A DNA stretch of 64,000 bases, from positions 62,001-126,000 of the forward strand of contig CALMWF010000041.1 of NCBI GenBank assembly GCA_937873445.1, read 5' to 3'. Origin of the DNA: an uncultured Alphaproteobacteria bacterium (GTDB taxonomy: Bacteria; Pseudomonadota; Alphaproteobacteria; Rhizobiales; Aestuariivirgaceae). This document shows positions 50,900 to 59,666 of this stretch, in pieces. Positions within the stretch are counted from its first letter, which is position 1; every line of letters starts with the position of its first letter. The translations under genes were made by a program, and so were the position numbers. The notes beneath the pieces are model-generated. The model searched no databases and was not told the origin of the DNA. It saw only the letters and a list, made by a program, of their open reading frames with translations.

Positions 50900-52411
50900 G
50901 TGGCCGTGAACGAACAACTTGATTCCACCATTGAACAGCATGATGCCGTTGCCGTTCACAGTGAGGGCAAACGCTCGACGCCTCTCTATATTGCTTCGCG
51001 GAAAGTCTACCCCAAGGCGGTCAGCGGTTATTTCCGCAATCTGAAGTGGATCCTCACCGCCATCTTCCTGGGCGTCTATTACATCACCCCCTGGATTCGC
51101 TGGGACCGCGGCGAACACGCGCCCAATCAGGCGGTTCTGGTCGATATTCTTCACCGCCGCTTTTATTTCTTCGGCATCGAAATCTGGCCGCAGGAATTCT
51201 ATTACGTGGCGGGCCTTCTCATCATGGGTGGTGTGGGCCTGTTCCTCATCACGTCGGTGGCTGGCCGCGCCTGGTGCGGCTATGCCTGCTGGCAAACCGT
51301 CTGGACCGACCTTTTCCTGGTGGTGGAGCGCTGGATTGAGGGTGACCGCAACGCCCGCATCCGCCTGGAGAACGGGCCGTGGACGGCTTCCCGCGTCGCC
51401 AAGTTCCTGGCCAAGAATGCCGTCTGGCTGCTCATCGCCCTGGCCACCGGTGGCGCCTGGATTTTCTATTTCGCCGATGCGCCGACCCTGCTGAAAAGCT
51501 TCTTCACCGGCCAGGCCCCCTTCGTGGCCTATGCCACGGTGGGGGTGCTGACCTTCACCACCTTTGTTTTCGCCGGCTACATGCGTGAGCAGGTGTGCAT
51601 CTACATGTGTCCGTGGCCGCGCATCCAGTCGGCCATGTTCGACGAGAATTCGCTGCTGGTGACCTATAATGCCTGGCGGGGCGAGCCGCGCTCGCTGCAC
51701 CGCAAGAAGGCACTGGCCGCCGGCCAGAAGGTTGGCGATTGCGTGGATTGCAACGCCTGTGTGGCCGTCTGCCCCACCGGCATTGACATCCGCGAAGGCT
51801 CGCAGCTGGGCTGCATCACCTGTGCGCTCTGCATCGACGCCTGCAACGAAGTGATGGACAAGATGGGTCTGCCCCGCGGCCTCATTTCCTATTCCAACAC
51901 CGTCACCTACAACGACAATGCGGCGGGTAAACCCACCCACCTCAAGGCCTCGACGGTGTTTCGTCCGCGCACCCTCATCTACTTCACCGTGTGGTCGCTG
52001 GCGGGTTTGCTGATGATGATGAGCCTGTTCACCCGTGAGCGGCTGGACGTCAACATCGTGCCGGATCGCAACCCGCTCTATACGAAACTGTCGGATGGTG
52101 GCCTGCGCAACGGCTATCAGCTCAAGATTCTCAACATGAAGCAGCAGCCGCTGACCTTCCGGGTTGAGATGCAGGGCCTGGCGGAAGGTTCCTTTGCCGG
52201 CGATGGCCTGACCATGGTCAGCCCGCGGGAGGCCACCGTCAATGTCGAGGCGGACAAGCTGAAAAATGTCAAAATCTATGTTACAATGCCGCCCAATACG
52301 GTAAAGTCCGAGAGTTCGGAACTCGCCTTCAAGGTCACGGAAACCGGGCCTGAGGGTGATGGTGAGAGCCTGGTGACGGGAACGGTGTTCCACGGACCGA
52401 AGGTGAAGTAG
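50900..52411 (+). CDS. ccoG: CcoG (FixG/RdxA), cbb3 oxidase copper-assembly oxidoreductase
   Basis: A 503-residue membrane iron-sulfur protein. Membrane cysteine motifs GRAWCGYACWQTVW and CIYMCPWPRIQ precede a ferredoxin domain, CVDCNACVAVCP and CITCALCIDAC. An Ig-like C-terminal domain ends the protein. Family members reduce Cu(II) for the oxidase. The start is GTG at 50900, or possibly the GTG two codons later. It begins the ccoGHIS assembly cluster. Confidence 0.93.
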   Translation: MAVNEQLDSTIEQHDAVAVHSEGKRSTPLYIASRKVYPKAVSGYFRNLKWILTAIFLGVYYITPWIRWDRGEHAPNQAVLVDILHRRFYFFGIEIWPQEFYYVAGLLIMGGVGLFLITSVAGRAWCGYACWQTVWTDLFLVVERWIEGDRNARIRLENGPWTASRVAKFLAKNAVWLLIALATGGAWIFYFADAPTLLKSFFTGQAPFVAYATVGVLTFTTFVFAGYMREQVCIYMCPWPRIQSAMFDENSLLVTYNAWRGEPRSLHRKKALAAGQKVGDCVDCNACVAVCPTGIDIREGSQLGCITCALCIDACNEVMDKMGLPRGLISYSNTVTYNDNAAGKPTHLKASTVFRPRTLIYFTVWSLAGLLMMMSLFTRERLDVNIVPDRNPLYTKLSDGGLRNGYQLKILNMKQQPLTFRVEMQGLAEGSFAGDGLTMVSPREATVNVEADKLKNVKIYVTMPPNTVKSESSELAFKVTETGPEGDGESLVTGTVFHGPKVK

Positions 52412-52423
52412 GAGCATGACGCC

Positions 52424-52903
52424 ATGACCACCGCAGCGCGCGAGTTTACCGGCAGACATCTGCTGTACATCCTGGTGGGCTTCTTCAGCGTGGTCATCGG
52501 CGTCAATCTGCTCATGGCTCATTTCGCCAAGTCCAGCTGGACCGGGCTGGTGGTGGAAAACGGCTATGTCGCCAGCCAGGAATTCAACAAGGAACTGGAG
52601 AAGGCGCGGGAGCAGAAGGCCCTGGGCTGGCTGCCGGAATTCATCTACGACTCCGGCCGCGGTCTCATCGAGGTCAAGGTGCTGGATAAGACCGGCACCC
52701 CACTGCCGGTGAAGGGGGCCTGGGTCAGCCTTGTTCGCCCCTCGGATTCCCGGCTCGACGCCAATCTCACCATGACACCGGACGGCCTGGGCCATTTCCT
52801 GTCGGAAAAGAAGCTGGAAACCGGAAAGTGGCAGGCGCGCCTGCAACTGGAAGACGCCACCGGCCACACCATGCGGCAGGAATATTCCTTCGTAGTGCGC
52901 TGA
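52424..52903 (+). CDS. ccoH: CcoH (FixH), cbb3 oxidase assembly protein
   Basis: A 159-residue protein with one N-terminal membrane helix (LLYILVGFFSVVIGVNLLMAHF) and a periplasmic beta domain. The MAHFAKSSWTGLVVENGYVASQEFN block is typical of FixH. It joins copper delivery to the CcoN subunit. It lies 12 bases after ccoG and 15 before ccoI. Confidence 0.92.
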   Translation: MTTAAREFTGRHLLYILVGFFSVVIGVNLLMAHFAKSSWTGLVVENGYVASQEFNKELEKAREQKALGWLPEFIYDSGRGLIEVKVLDKTGTPLPVKGAWVSLVRPSDSRLDANLTMTPDGLGHFLSEKKLETGKWQARLQLEDATGHTMRQEYSFVVR

Positions 52904-52918
52904 AGGCGCCCGCCCGCC

Positions 52919-55231
52919 ATGACCGTCTGCTGCCCGGCCCCTGGCACCGACATCCCCGTTGTCCCGTTGACGGGTGATGAGGCCCGCCACTGGATTACCA
53001 GTGCCGGACCGGGCCGCAGCCGTATCGAATTCATTGTGCCGGAGGCCAATTGTGTCGCCTGCATCGGCGGCATTGAGCCCAGCCTCAATGCATTGCCCGG
53101 GGTGGTCTCGGCGCGGGTCAACCTCACCGCCCAGCGCGTCGCCGTGGTCTGGCAGGATGGCGCGGCCGAACCGCAGCAGTTCATGCAGACGCTGGCTGAT
53201 CTCGGCTATACCGCACGTCCCTTTGATCCGCGTGAAAACGGCGTTCTGTCCGAGCAGGAGGAGGGCAAGGCCCTGCTTCGCGCACTGGCCGTGGCGGGCT
53301 TTGCCGCCGGCAACATCATGCTGCTGTCGGTGTCGGTCTGGGCCGGGGCCGATGGTGCCACGCGTGACCTGTTCCACTGGATTTCCGCGCTCATTGCGCT
53401 GCCTGCGGTCATGTATGCCGGCCGGCCGTTCTTTTCTTCGGCGCTGGCGGCGCTGCGCCATGGCCGGGTCAACATGGATGTGCCCATTTCGCTGGGCGTT
53501 CTCTTGGCCACCGTCATGTCTCTCTATGAGACACTGCATCATGCCGAACATGCCTTCTTCGATGCGGCGGTAACGCTGCTGTTCTTCCTGCTGGCGGGCC
53601 GCACCCTCGACCACATGATGCGGGCCAAGGCGCGCTCGGCCATTTCCAACCTCACCCTGCTCATGCCGCAGGCCGCCACCATTGTGGAAAACGGTATGGC
53701 CCGCATCGTTCCCGCCGCCGCGCTGAAGCAGGACATGACCCTGCTGGTGGCAGTGGGCGAACGCCTGGCTGCCGATGGCGTGGTGGTGCAGGGCGTGTCG
53801 GAACTGGACCGGTCGGTGGTAACGGGTGAATCGGTGCCCGAACTGGTGCAGCCCGGCACCGAGGTTCAGTCCGGCACCATGAACCTGTCAGCACCGCTGA
53901 CAGTGCGCATCACCGCCGCCGGCCAGGACACCTTCATTGCCGAACTCATGAGCCTCATGGCGGTGGCCGAACAGTCGCAGTCGCACTATGTGCAACTGGC
54001 CGACCGTCTGGCCAGACACTACGCCCCGACCGTGCATACCGTGGCGGGCGCCACCCTGCTGGGCTGGCTTGCCTATAGCCACAACTGGCACACGGCGCTG
54101 ATGAACGCCATCGCCGTTCTCATCATCACCTGTCCCTGTGCGCTTGGCCTGGCCGTACCGGCGGTGCAGGTGGTGGCCACGGGGCTTTTGTTCCGGCGCG
54201 GCATCATGGTGAAGGACGGTGCGGTTCTGGAAAAACTGTCCCTGGTGGATACGGTGGTGTTCGACAAGACAGGCACCCTCACGCTTGGCCAGCCGGTGCT
54301 GCTGGACGGGCGTGACGTTGCCCCCCGCGCCATGGCCCTGGCCGCGGGCCTCGCCCAGCACAGCCGCCACCCGCTGTCGCGGGCCGTGCTGCGCGCCGCC
54401 ACCGAGGCGGGCATTGCGCCAGCAGCCGTCAGCGCCATGCAGGAGATGCCCGGCTGCGGCCTGGAGGCACAGGTCGAAGGCAAAACCGTCCGCCTCGGCA
54501 ACCGCCTGTGGTGCGGCCTTGGCGAAGCGCCCGATGCGCCCGGCATGGAATTTGCGCTGACGGAAAACGGCGCCCTCATCCACATCTTCAGCTTTGAGGA
54601 CGAATTGCGCCCCGGTGCCGCCGCCGCCGTGTCCCGGCTCAAGGCGGCAGACCTCAGGGTTGTGCTGCTCTCGGGTGACCGGCCCGCCGCCGTGGCGCGG
54701 CTTGCCGGCCTGCTCGGCATTGACGACTATCATGCCCGCCAGACCCCGCAGGACAAGCTCGCGCGCGTGGCCGCGCTTCAGGCTGAGGGCCGCAAGGTGC
54801 TGATGGTGGGCGACGGCATCAATGATGCACCGGCACTGGCGGCCGGCTTCACCTCCATGGCCCCGGCCAGCGCCTCCGATGTTGGCCGCGTTGCCGCCGA
54901 CACGGTGTTTCTGGGCCACTCGCTGCTGGCCGTGTCGGATGCCCGCGCCCTGGCGGTGAAGGCACAGAAAACCGTGAAGACCAATTTCCTCCTGGCCCTG
55001 GTCTATAATGCCCTTGCCGTTCCCATTGCTGTGTTGGGCTTTGTGACACCCTTGATTGCCGCCGTCGCCATGTCCACATCATCCATATTGGTGGTGGCCA
55101 ATGCCCTGCTTCTGGGCTGGCGGGCGCCACTGTCCATTCCCCTGCCTGCGGCCCCCAGGCCGCCGGTGGGCCACAAACCGGAGGATGATTCTATGATGCC
55201 GCTCAACGCACCGCCGCAGGCTGCCGAATGA
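52919..55231 (+). CDS. ccoI: CcoI (FixI), copper-transporting P-type ATPase
   Basis: A 770-residue P1B-ATPase. The N-terminal metal-binding domain has CVACIGG, the membrane copper site is CPCALGLAVP, the phosphorylation site DKTGTLT and the hinge GDGINDAPAL. An extra CC pair (TVCCPAPG) opens the protein. It moves copper for the CuB site of the oxidase. It overlaps ccoS by four bases. Confidence 0.95.
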   Translation: MTVCCPAPGTDIPVVPLTGDEARHWITSAGPGRSRIEFIVPEANCVACIGGIEPSLNALPGVVSARVNLTAQRVAVVWQDGAAEPQQFMQTLADLGYTARPFDPRENGVLSEQEEGKALLRALAVAGFAAGNIMLLSVSVWAGADGATRDLFHWISALIALPAVMYAGRPFFSSALAALRHGRVNMDVPISLGVLLATVMSLYETLHHAEHAFFDAAVTLLFFLLAGRTLDHMMRAKARSAISNLTLLMPQAATIVENGMARIVPAAALKQDMTLLVAVGERLAADGVVVQGVSELDRSVVTGESVPELVQPGTEVQSGTMNLSAPLTVRITAAGQDTFIAELMSLMAVAEQSQSHYVQLADRLARHYAPTVHTVAGATLLGWLAYSHNWHTALMNAIAVLIITCPCALGLAVPAVQVVATGLLFRRGIMVKDGAVLEKLSLVDTVVFDKTGTLTLGQPVLLDGRDVAPRAMALAAGLAQHSRHPLSRAVLRAATEAGIAPAAVSAMQEMPGCGLEAQVEGKTVRLGNRLWCGLGEAPDAPGMEFALTENGALIHIFSFEDELRPGAAAAVSRLKAADLRVVLLSGDRPAAVARLAGLLGIDDYHARQTPQDKLARVAALQAEGRKVLMVGDGINDAPALAAGFTSMAPASASDVGRVAADTVFLGHSLLAVSDARALAVKAQKTVKTNFLLALVYNALAVPIAVLGFVTPLIAAVAMSTSSILVVANALLLGWRAPLSIPLPAAPRPPVGHKPEDDSMMPLNAPPQAAE

Positions 55232-55413
55232 ACACGCTGGTTTTTCTCATCCCCATTGCCCTGCTGCTGGGCGCGGTCTGGCTGGGGGCCTTCATGTGGT
55301 CGCTGAAATCCGGCCAGTATGATGATCTTGAAGGTGCGGCCTGGCGCATCCTGAACGATGATGACAAGCCGCTGCCGCCGCCGGACAAGGACGACAGGTC
55401 ACGCAAGTCCTGA
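55228..55413 (+). CDS. ccoS: CcoS, cbb3 oxidase maturation protein
   Basis: A 61-residue protein with one membrane helix (LVFLIPIALLLGAVWLGAFMW) and the family's WSLKSGQYDDLEGAAWRIL segment. It is needed for cofactor insertion into CcoN. Overlap with ccoI (ATGA) fixes the start. It ends the assembly cluster. Confidence 0.93.
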   Translation: MNTLVFLIPIALLLGAVWLGAFMWSLKSGQYDDLEGAAWRILNDDDKPLPPPDKDDRSRKS

Positions 55414-55501
55414 GGGCAGGTCCACCGCCGGGCTGCTGCTGGCCCTTGCATGACCTGACAAATTCCGCGAATCCTGACGTCATGACACCACCGGCCGGCA
55501 C

Positions 55502-56749
55502 ATGACGGATCACGCGTCCCATTCCCTCACCACCATTCTCAGGGCGCTGGTGCCCTTTGCCGGCGCCTATGTGCTGTCCTACACCTTGCGCACGGTGAAT
55601 GCCGTGGTGGCGCCCGATCTGGTCGCCGACTTCGCCCTCAGCGCCGGTGAACTGGGCCTGCTCACCTCGGCCTATCTCCTGTCCTTCGCGCTGTTCCAGC
55701 TGCCGCTGGGTGTGCTGCTCGACCGCTATGGCGCGCGCCGGGTGCAAAGCCTGCTCATTCTCGTGGCGGCCTCCGGCATTTTCCTGTTTGCCGCCGCGCC
55801 GGACTTTCTCACCCTGGTCATCGCCCGCGCCCTCATCGGCCTCGGCTTCTCGGCGGGTCTGATGGCCAGCCTCAAATCCTCCTCCGACTGGGTGGCGCCG
55901 CAACGGCGCGCCTTCGTCAACAGCCTGTTTCTGGCCGCCGGCGGCCTGGGCGTGGTGGTGGCCACCAAGCCCACCGCCCTCATGGCCCAGGCCTGGGGCT
56001 GGCGCGGGGCCTTCATGGTGCTGGGGGCGCTGTGCATCGCCGTTGCCGCCGTCATCTTCACCGTGGTGCCCGCACGCCCCGGTGAAGGCAGGGCCGCCGC
56101 CCCTCTGGGGGAACAGGTTGCCCAGCTGGTGGCCATATTGAAACTGCCGCTGTTCTGGCGCATCGCCCCGCTGACCGGGCTTTCCACCGGCGTGTCCATG
56201 GCCATCATCACCCTGTGGAGCGGGCCGTGGCTGCGCGATGTCCTTGGTCTTACGCGCCAGGCTGTGGCCAATCACCTGTTTCTCATGGCCCTGGCCTTTG
56301 TGGCGGGCAATGTGCTGGTGGGTGTGGTCGCCGACCGGCTGCAGCGCCGGGGCTTTGGCATCATGGCCATCATGCTCGGCGTCCTGTCGCTCTACATGGC
56401 GGGCCTGCTGGTGCTGACCCTGCAGGTGAAGGCGCTGGCCCTGCCGGCACTCATGCTCATGGCGGGCACCGGCCAGTCGGGCTTTCTCGCCTTTCCGTGG
56501 TTTGCCGCGCGGGTGGGGCCGGGGCTGGCCGGCCGTTCCAACGCCACCATCAACTTCATCATGTTCATGGTGGCATTTGCCGCCCAGGCCCTCATCGGCG
56601 TCATCATCGGCCGCTTTCCGCCCACCGCCACCGGCTATGCGGCAGAGGGTTACGGCCTCGCCTATGGTCTGTTTCTGGGGGCCCAGATCATTGCTCTGCT
56701 GTGGTATCTCGCCGCTCCCAAAAGACTGACAGAGGATTCCCAATCATGA
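55502..56749 (+). CDS. Major facilitator superfamily transporter
   Basis: A 415-residue transporter with about 12 membrane helices. The MFS signature after helix 2 reads PLGVLLDRYGARRVQ, with an ADRLQRRGFG counterpart in the second half. The early YTLRTVNAVVAPDL resembles nitrate/oxalate-type or organic-anion MFS proteins, but the substrate cannot be told. It overlaps the asparaginase gene by four bases, so a nitrogen compound is possible. Confidence 0.85.
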   Translation: MTDHASHSLTTILRALVPFAGAYVLSYTLRTVNAVVAPDLVADFALSAGELGLLTSAYLLSFALFQLPLGVLLDRYGARRVQSLLILVAASGIFLFAAAPDFLTLVIARALIGLGFSAGLMASLKSSSDWVAPQRRAFVNSLFLAAGGLGVVVATKPTALMAQAWGWRGAFMVLGALCIAVAAVIFTVVPARPGEGRAAAPLGEQVAQLVAILKLPLFWRIAPLTGLSTGVSMAIITLWSGPWLRDVLGLTRQAVANHLFLMALAFVAGNVLVGVVADRLQRRGFGIMAIMLGVLSLYMAGLLVLTLQVKALALPALMLMAGTGQSGFLAFPWFAARVGPGLAGRSNATINFIMFMVAFAAQALIGVIIGRFPPTATGYAAEGYGLAYGLFLGAQIIALLWYLAAPKRLTEDSQS

Positions 56750-57729
56750 TCAATCCCGTCATCGCCGAAGTCACCCGCGGCGGCATTGTCGAAAGCCGCC
56801 ACCGCGGCGCCGTGGCCGTGGTGGATGGCACGGGCCGCATCGTTCTGGCGCTGGGTGATGTGAAGGCGGCGGTTTTTCCCCGTTCGGCCATCAAGGCCTT
56901 CCAGTGTCTGCCGGTGATTGACAGCGGTGCCGCCGACCGCTTCGGCTTCACCGATGAGGATATTGCGCTCTGCTGTTCTTCGCACAATGGCGAGGCCGAA
57001 CATGTGCGCGTGGCCCGCGCCATGCTGAACAAGTGCGGCGCCAGTGAGGCTCATTACGAATGTGGCGCCCACTGGCCGCTGAACGAGGCCGCCCACCACG
57101 CGCTGGTGCGCCAGGCGCCGGAACCCGCACAGGTGCACAACAACTGCTCCGGCAAGCATGCGGGCATGCTGGCGCTGGCCCGGCAGCTGGGCGCCGATCC
57201 GCTGGGCTATGTCCAGCGCGACCATCCCGTGCAGCGCGCCATTGCTGCCGCCATGGGCAAAATCTGCGACATCGACCTTGATGCCGCGCCCTGGGGCGTG
57301 GACGGCTGCTCGGTGCCCACCTGGGCCATGCCGCTGTCCAGCATGGCGCTGGGTTTTGCCCGGCTGGCCGCGCCCGCTAACGCCGCCGGAAGCCGGATCA
57401 TTGCCGCCGTGCGCGCCCACCCCTTCATGGTGGCAGGCAGCGGCCGCTTTGACACCGAGGTGATGCAGGCTGTGCCCCGCCTGTTCTGCAAGGTGGGGGC
57501 CGAGGGGGTTTATGGCGCCGCCATTCCCCATGCCGGTCTGGGTCTGGCGCTGAAGGTGGATGACGGTCAGGGCAGGGGGGCCGAAGTGGCGCTGGCCGAA
57601 ACCCTGCTCAAGCTCGATTGCTGGACAGCGGACGAACGCCGCCTGCTGACGGGCTTCAGCCACCATCCCCTGGCCAACTGGCGCAAGATCGCGGTGGGCG
57701 AGGTGCGCGGCGTTGCCGCCTCACCATGA
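56746..57729 (+). CDS. Rhizobial-type L-asparaginase II
   Basis: A 327-residue protein of the asparaginase II family seen in Rhizobium etli. Visible blocks are VFPRSAIKAFQCLP, CCSSHNGEAEHV, HYECGAHWPLN, NNCSGKHAGML and DGCSVPTWA, which carry the serine, lysine and cysteine residues of the active site. It would release ammonia from asparagine. Start ATG overlaps the MFS stop. It converges with the beta-helix gene one base away. Confidence 0.9.
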   Translation: MINPVIAEVTRGGIVESRHRGAVAVVDGTGRIVLALGDVKAAVFPRSAIKAFQCLPVIDSGAADRFGFTDEDIALCCSSHNGEAEHVRVARAMLNKCGASEAHYECGAHWPLNEAAHHALVRQAPEPAQVHNNCSGKHAGMLALARQLGADPLGYVQRDHPVQRAIAAAMGKICDIDLDAAPWGVDGCSVPTWAMPLSSMALGFARLAAPANAAGSRIIAAVRAHPFMVAGSGRFDTEVMQAVPRLFCKVGAEGVYGAAIPHAGLGLALKVDDGQGRGAEVALAETLLKLDCWTADERRLLTGFSHHPLANWRKIAVGEVRGVAASP

Positions 57730-57730
57730 A

Positions 57731-59014
57731 TTATGAGACGTGATTGTTGCTGACGGTGATGTGGGCCGGAGGGCTTGCCCCCTTCGTGCCCAGATCGCCG
57801 GTCTTCGGCGTGTCATGGTCAAAGCCGGAAATGGCCGTCCTGGCCCCGGTGATGGTGTTGTCGCTGATAATCACCCGGCCCGCCCCTTCCGTCACCGAGG
57901 CAGTAATTCCCCAGGGGCAGTCCTTCACCGTGTTGGCGCTGATGGTGACATTGCGGCAATAGGGGCCCCAGCCGGCATTGATGCCGAAGTCACGTGTCCC
58001 TTCCACCACATTGCCGGTGATCAGCGTATCGGCTTCGGCCGAAATGGCGCCGCCGGTTTTGGCGCCCGTGGCCTGCTCTCCCCGCACCTTGCGAATGAGA
58101 TTGCCCGACACCACCGCCAGCCGGCCGCCTTCGCGGAAATTGGTGATCGAGATGCCAAATGCCACATCCTCGATGAGATTGTTGCTCACCACCGCGCCCT
58201 GATATTCAAATTCGCAGTAGATCGTCACCTCGCCCATGCGGCTGATGGAATTGGCAATGATCTGGCAGTCGTCGCCGGAATTGTTGCGCACGGCGGAAAA
58301 GGCGCAGTCGGTGATGCGGTTGTTGGCCACCATGACACTGCCGGCCTTGTAGACATTGATGCCGTTGCCGTTCTGGCCGTCGCCGCCGGCATTGGCGGCA
58401 ATGCGCTGCACGATGTTGCCCAGAACCTGGCTGCCGTCCTGACCCTTGGCCTCGCGCCAGATCTGAATACCGTTGTTGCCGATGTCCTCCAGCCGGTTGG
58501 CCGTCACCTGCAGGCCGCCCGTGGCATTCAGGCTGAAAATGCCGGTCTGCTCCTGATGGCGAAAATGGCAGTTGCTCACCGCCCCCGAACTGTCGCGGAA
58601 GGAAATGCCGTTGCCGCCGCCCAGAAAGCCGCAGTGGTCCACCGTCACGCCGGTTGAGTCCCCCACCGTCACCAGATCTCCCTGCAGCCCCGCCTTGCTG
58701 AAGGTGATGCCCGACAGCATCACCGATTTGGCGCCGGTGATGCGCAGAACGGCAGAATTGCCGCTGGTGCGCAGAACCGTCTTGCCCGCAGCGCCGGTCA
58801 GGCTCACGGGCTTGGTGATGTCCAGCATGTCGACCAGAAACGTGCCCGCCCCCAGCCGCACCTCGCCACCCTTGGCCTGGGCAGCGTCGAGGGCGCGTTG
58901 CAGGCGCTCCTGCACATTGCCGCCAATGGCCTCAATGGTATCGGCTGCCGCCGCCACGGGGGCAAGCGGCAGGCTGGCGGCAGCGGTCAGCATCATCCGC
59001 CGGGACAGGGTCAT
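57731..59014 (-). CDS. Tat-exported right-handed beta-helix protein (TIGR03808-like)
   Basis: A 427-residue protein. The N-terminus MTLSRRMMLTAAASLPLAP is a twin-arginine-type signal (SRRMML). The body consists of about a dozen parallel beta-helix turns with NxI/V-type rungs (for example NCHFRHQEQTGIFSLNATGG and SGNLIRKVRGEQ), as in pectate-lyase-like proteins. The family is common in Rhizobiales and has no known substrate. The start ATG follows GGGAGACCAGC. Confidence 0.85.
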   Translation of the reverse strand: MTLSRRMMLTAAASLPLAPVAAAADTIEAIGGNVQERLQRALDAAQAKGGEVRLGAGTFLVDMLDITKPVSLTGAAGKTVLRTSGNSAVLRITGAKSVMLSGITFSKAGLQGDLVTVGDSTGVTVDHCGFLGGGNGISFRDSSGAVSNCHFRHQEQTGIFSLNATGGLQVTANRLEDIGNNGIQIWREAKGQDGSQVLGNIVQRIAANAGGDGQNGNGINVYKAGSVMVANNRITDCAFSAVRNNSGDDCQIIANSISRMGEVTIYCEFEYQGAVVSNNLIEDVAFGISITNFREGGRLAVVSGNLIRKVRGEQATGAKTGGAISAEADTLITGNVVEGTRDFGINAGWGPYCRNVTISANTVKDCPWGITASVTEGAGRVIISDNTITGARTAISGFDHDTPKTGDLGTKGASPPAHITVSNNHVS

Positions 59015-59182
59015 GCTGGTCTCCCTTCGGTTGCGGGCCTGTCGTTGGAAACCCGGAAGTTGACAGGCCGGCCCGCCATCGCAAAGCAAAATCTGGTAAC
59101 GGTGTAAACGCCGCGCCGCCCTCTGCCTCACGCCTGCTGCGCCAAAACACCACGGCGATCCCCCTGCGGCGATGACGCGCAT

Positions 59183-59196
59183 TTGATTTGGATCAA
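59183..59196. promoter_or_regulatory. Perfect FNR box before a small membrane-protein gene
   Basis: TTGAT-TTGG-ATCAA matches the FNR consensus exactly. A possible -10 (TGTGAT, 59212-59217) sits at the right distance for class II activation, and the small gene starts 51 bases beyond the box. Confidence 0.85.
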
Positions 59197-59246
59197 CGAA
59201 GACTCGCAATGTGTGATCCAGCATGCCGCAATTCGAGGAGGCTTTA

Positions 59247-59456
59247 ATGGGCAACATCGGCAAACTGACGGCTATTCTCTATCCCCTGATCGGCACCACT
59301 CTGGCGGGCATTCTGTTCACCGTCGGTCTGGCCACACCGTCCATGGCCAACAACAAGACCATGTTGATCGGTCTTGCGGCTCTGGGCTTTGCGGTCTCGC
59401 TGCCGTTCTCCTGGTGGGTCGCCAAGAAGGTTTCGGCGCTGACCAAGAACCGCTGA
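59247..59456 (+). CDS. Small FNR-linked membrane protein of unknown function
   Basis: A 69-residue protein with two hydrophobic helices (ILYPLIGTTLAGILFTVGLA and TMLIGLAALGFAVSLPFSWW) and a basic end. The ATG at 59247 has a strong GAGGAGG site five bases before it; an upstream in-frame ATG lacks one. The perfect FNR box at 59183-59196 implies expression at low oxygen. It is a candidate partner of the cbb3 oxidase or another membrane complex. I do not recognise the family. Confidence 0.75.
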   Translation: MGNIGKLTAILYPLIGTTLAGILFTVGLATPSMANNKTMLIGLAALGFAVSLPFSWWVAKKVSALTKNR

Positions 59457-59526
59457 GATCCGGTCCGTCCCGGCCGATGAGGCAATGCATCGGCGCGGGC
59501 GCGGCGGACTGAGCAGGCCAAACCGG

Positions 59527-59544
59527 CCCCGCCCTGTGGCGGGG
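59527..59544. terminator. GC hairpin between converging genes
   Basis: CCCCGCC (59527-59533) pairs with GGCGGGG (59538-59544) over CTGT. There is no U-run. It lies between the small membrane gene and mcmA, which converge. Confidence 0.4.
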
Positions 59545-59666
59545 GGGTGCCTGTCAGTGCTGCTGAACGATTGCCGCTCCCATCCGGGGGCGGTTTTCTT
59601 TTCATGCGGCCTTGCCGCTCGTGGCGGGCAGGCAACAGGCTGGCGACTCAGCGCCCCGTGGCAGCG

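Noticed and set aside
50885-53614. 909-codon minus-strand frame opposite ccoG-ccoH-ccoI
   Set aside because: It spans three well-supported genes on the other strand and has no recognisable domain or ribosome site.
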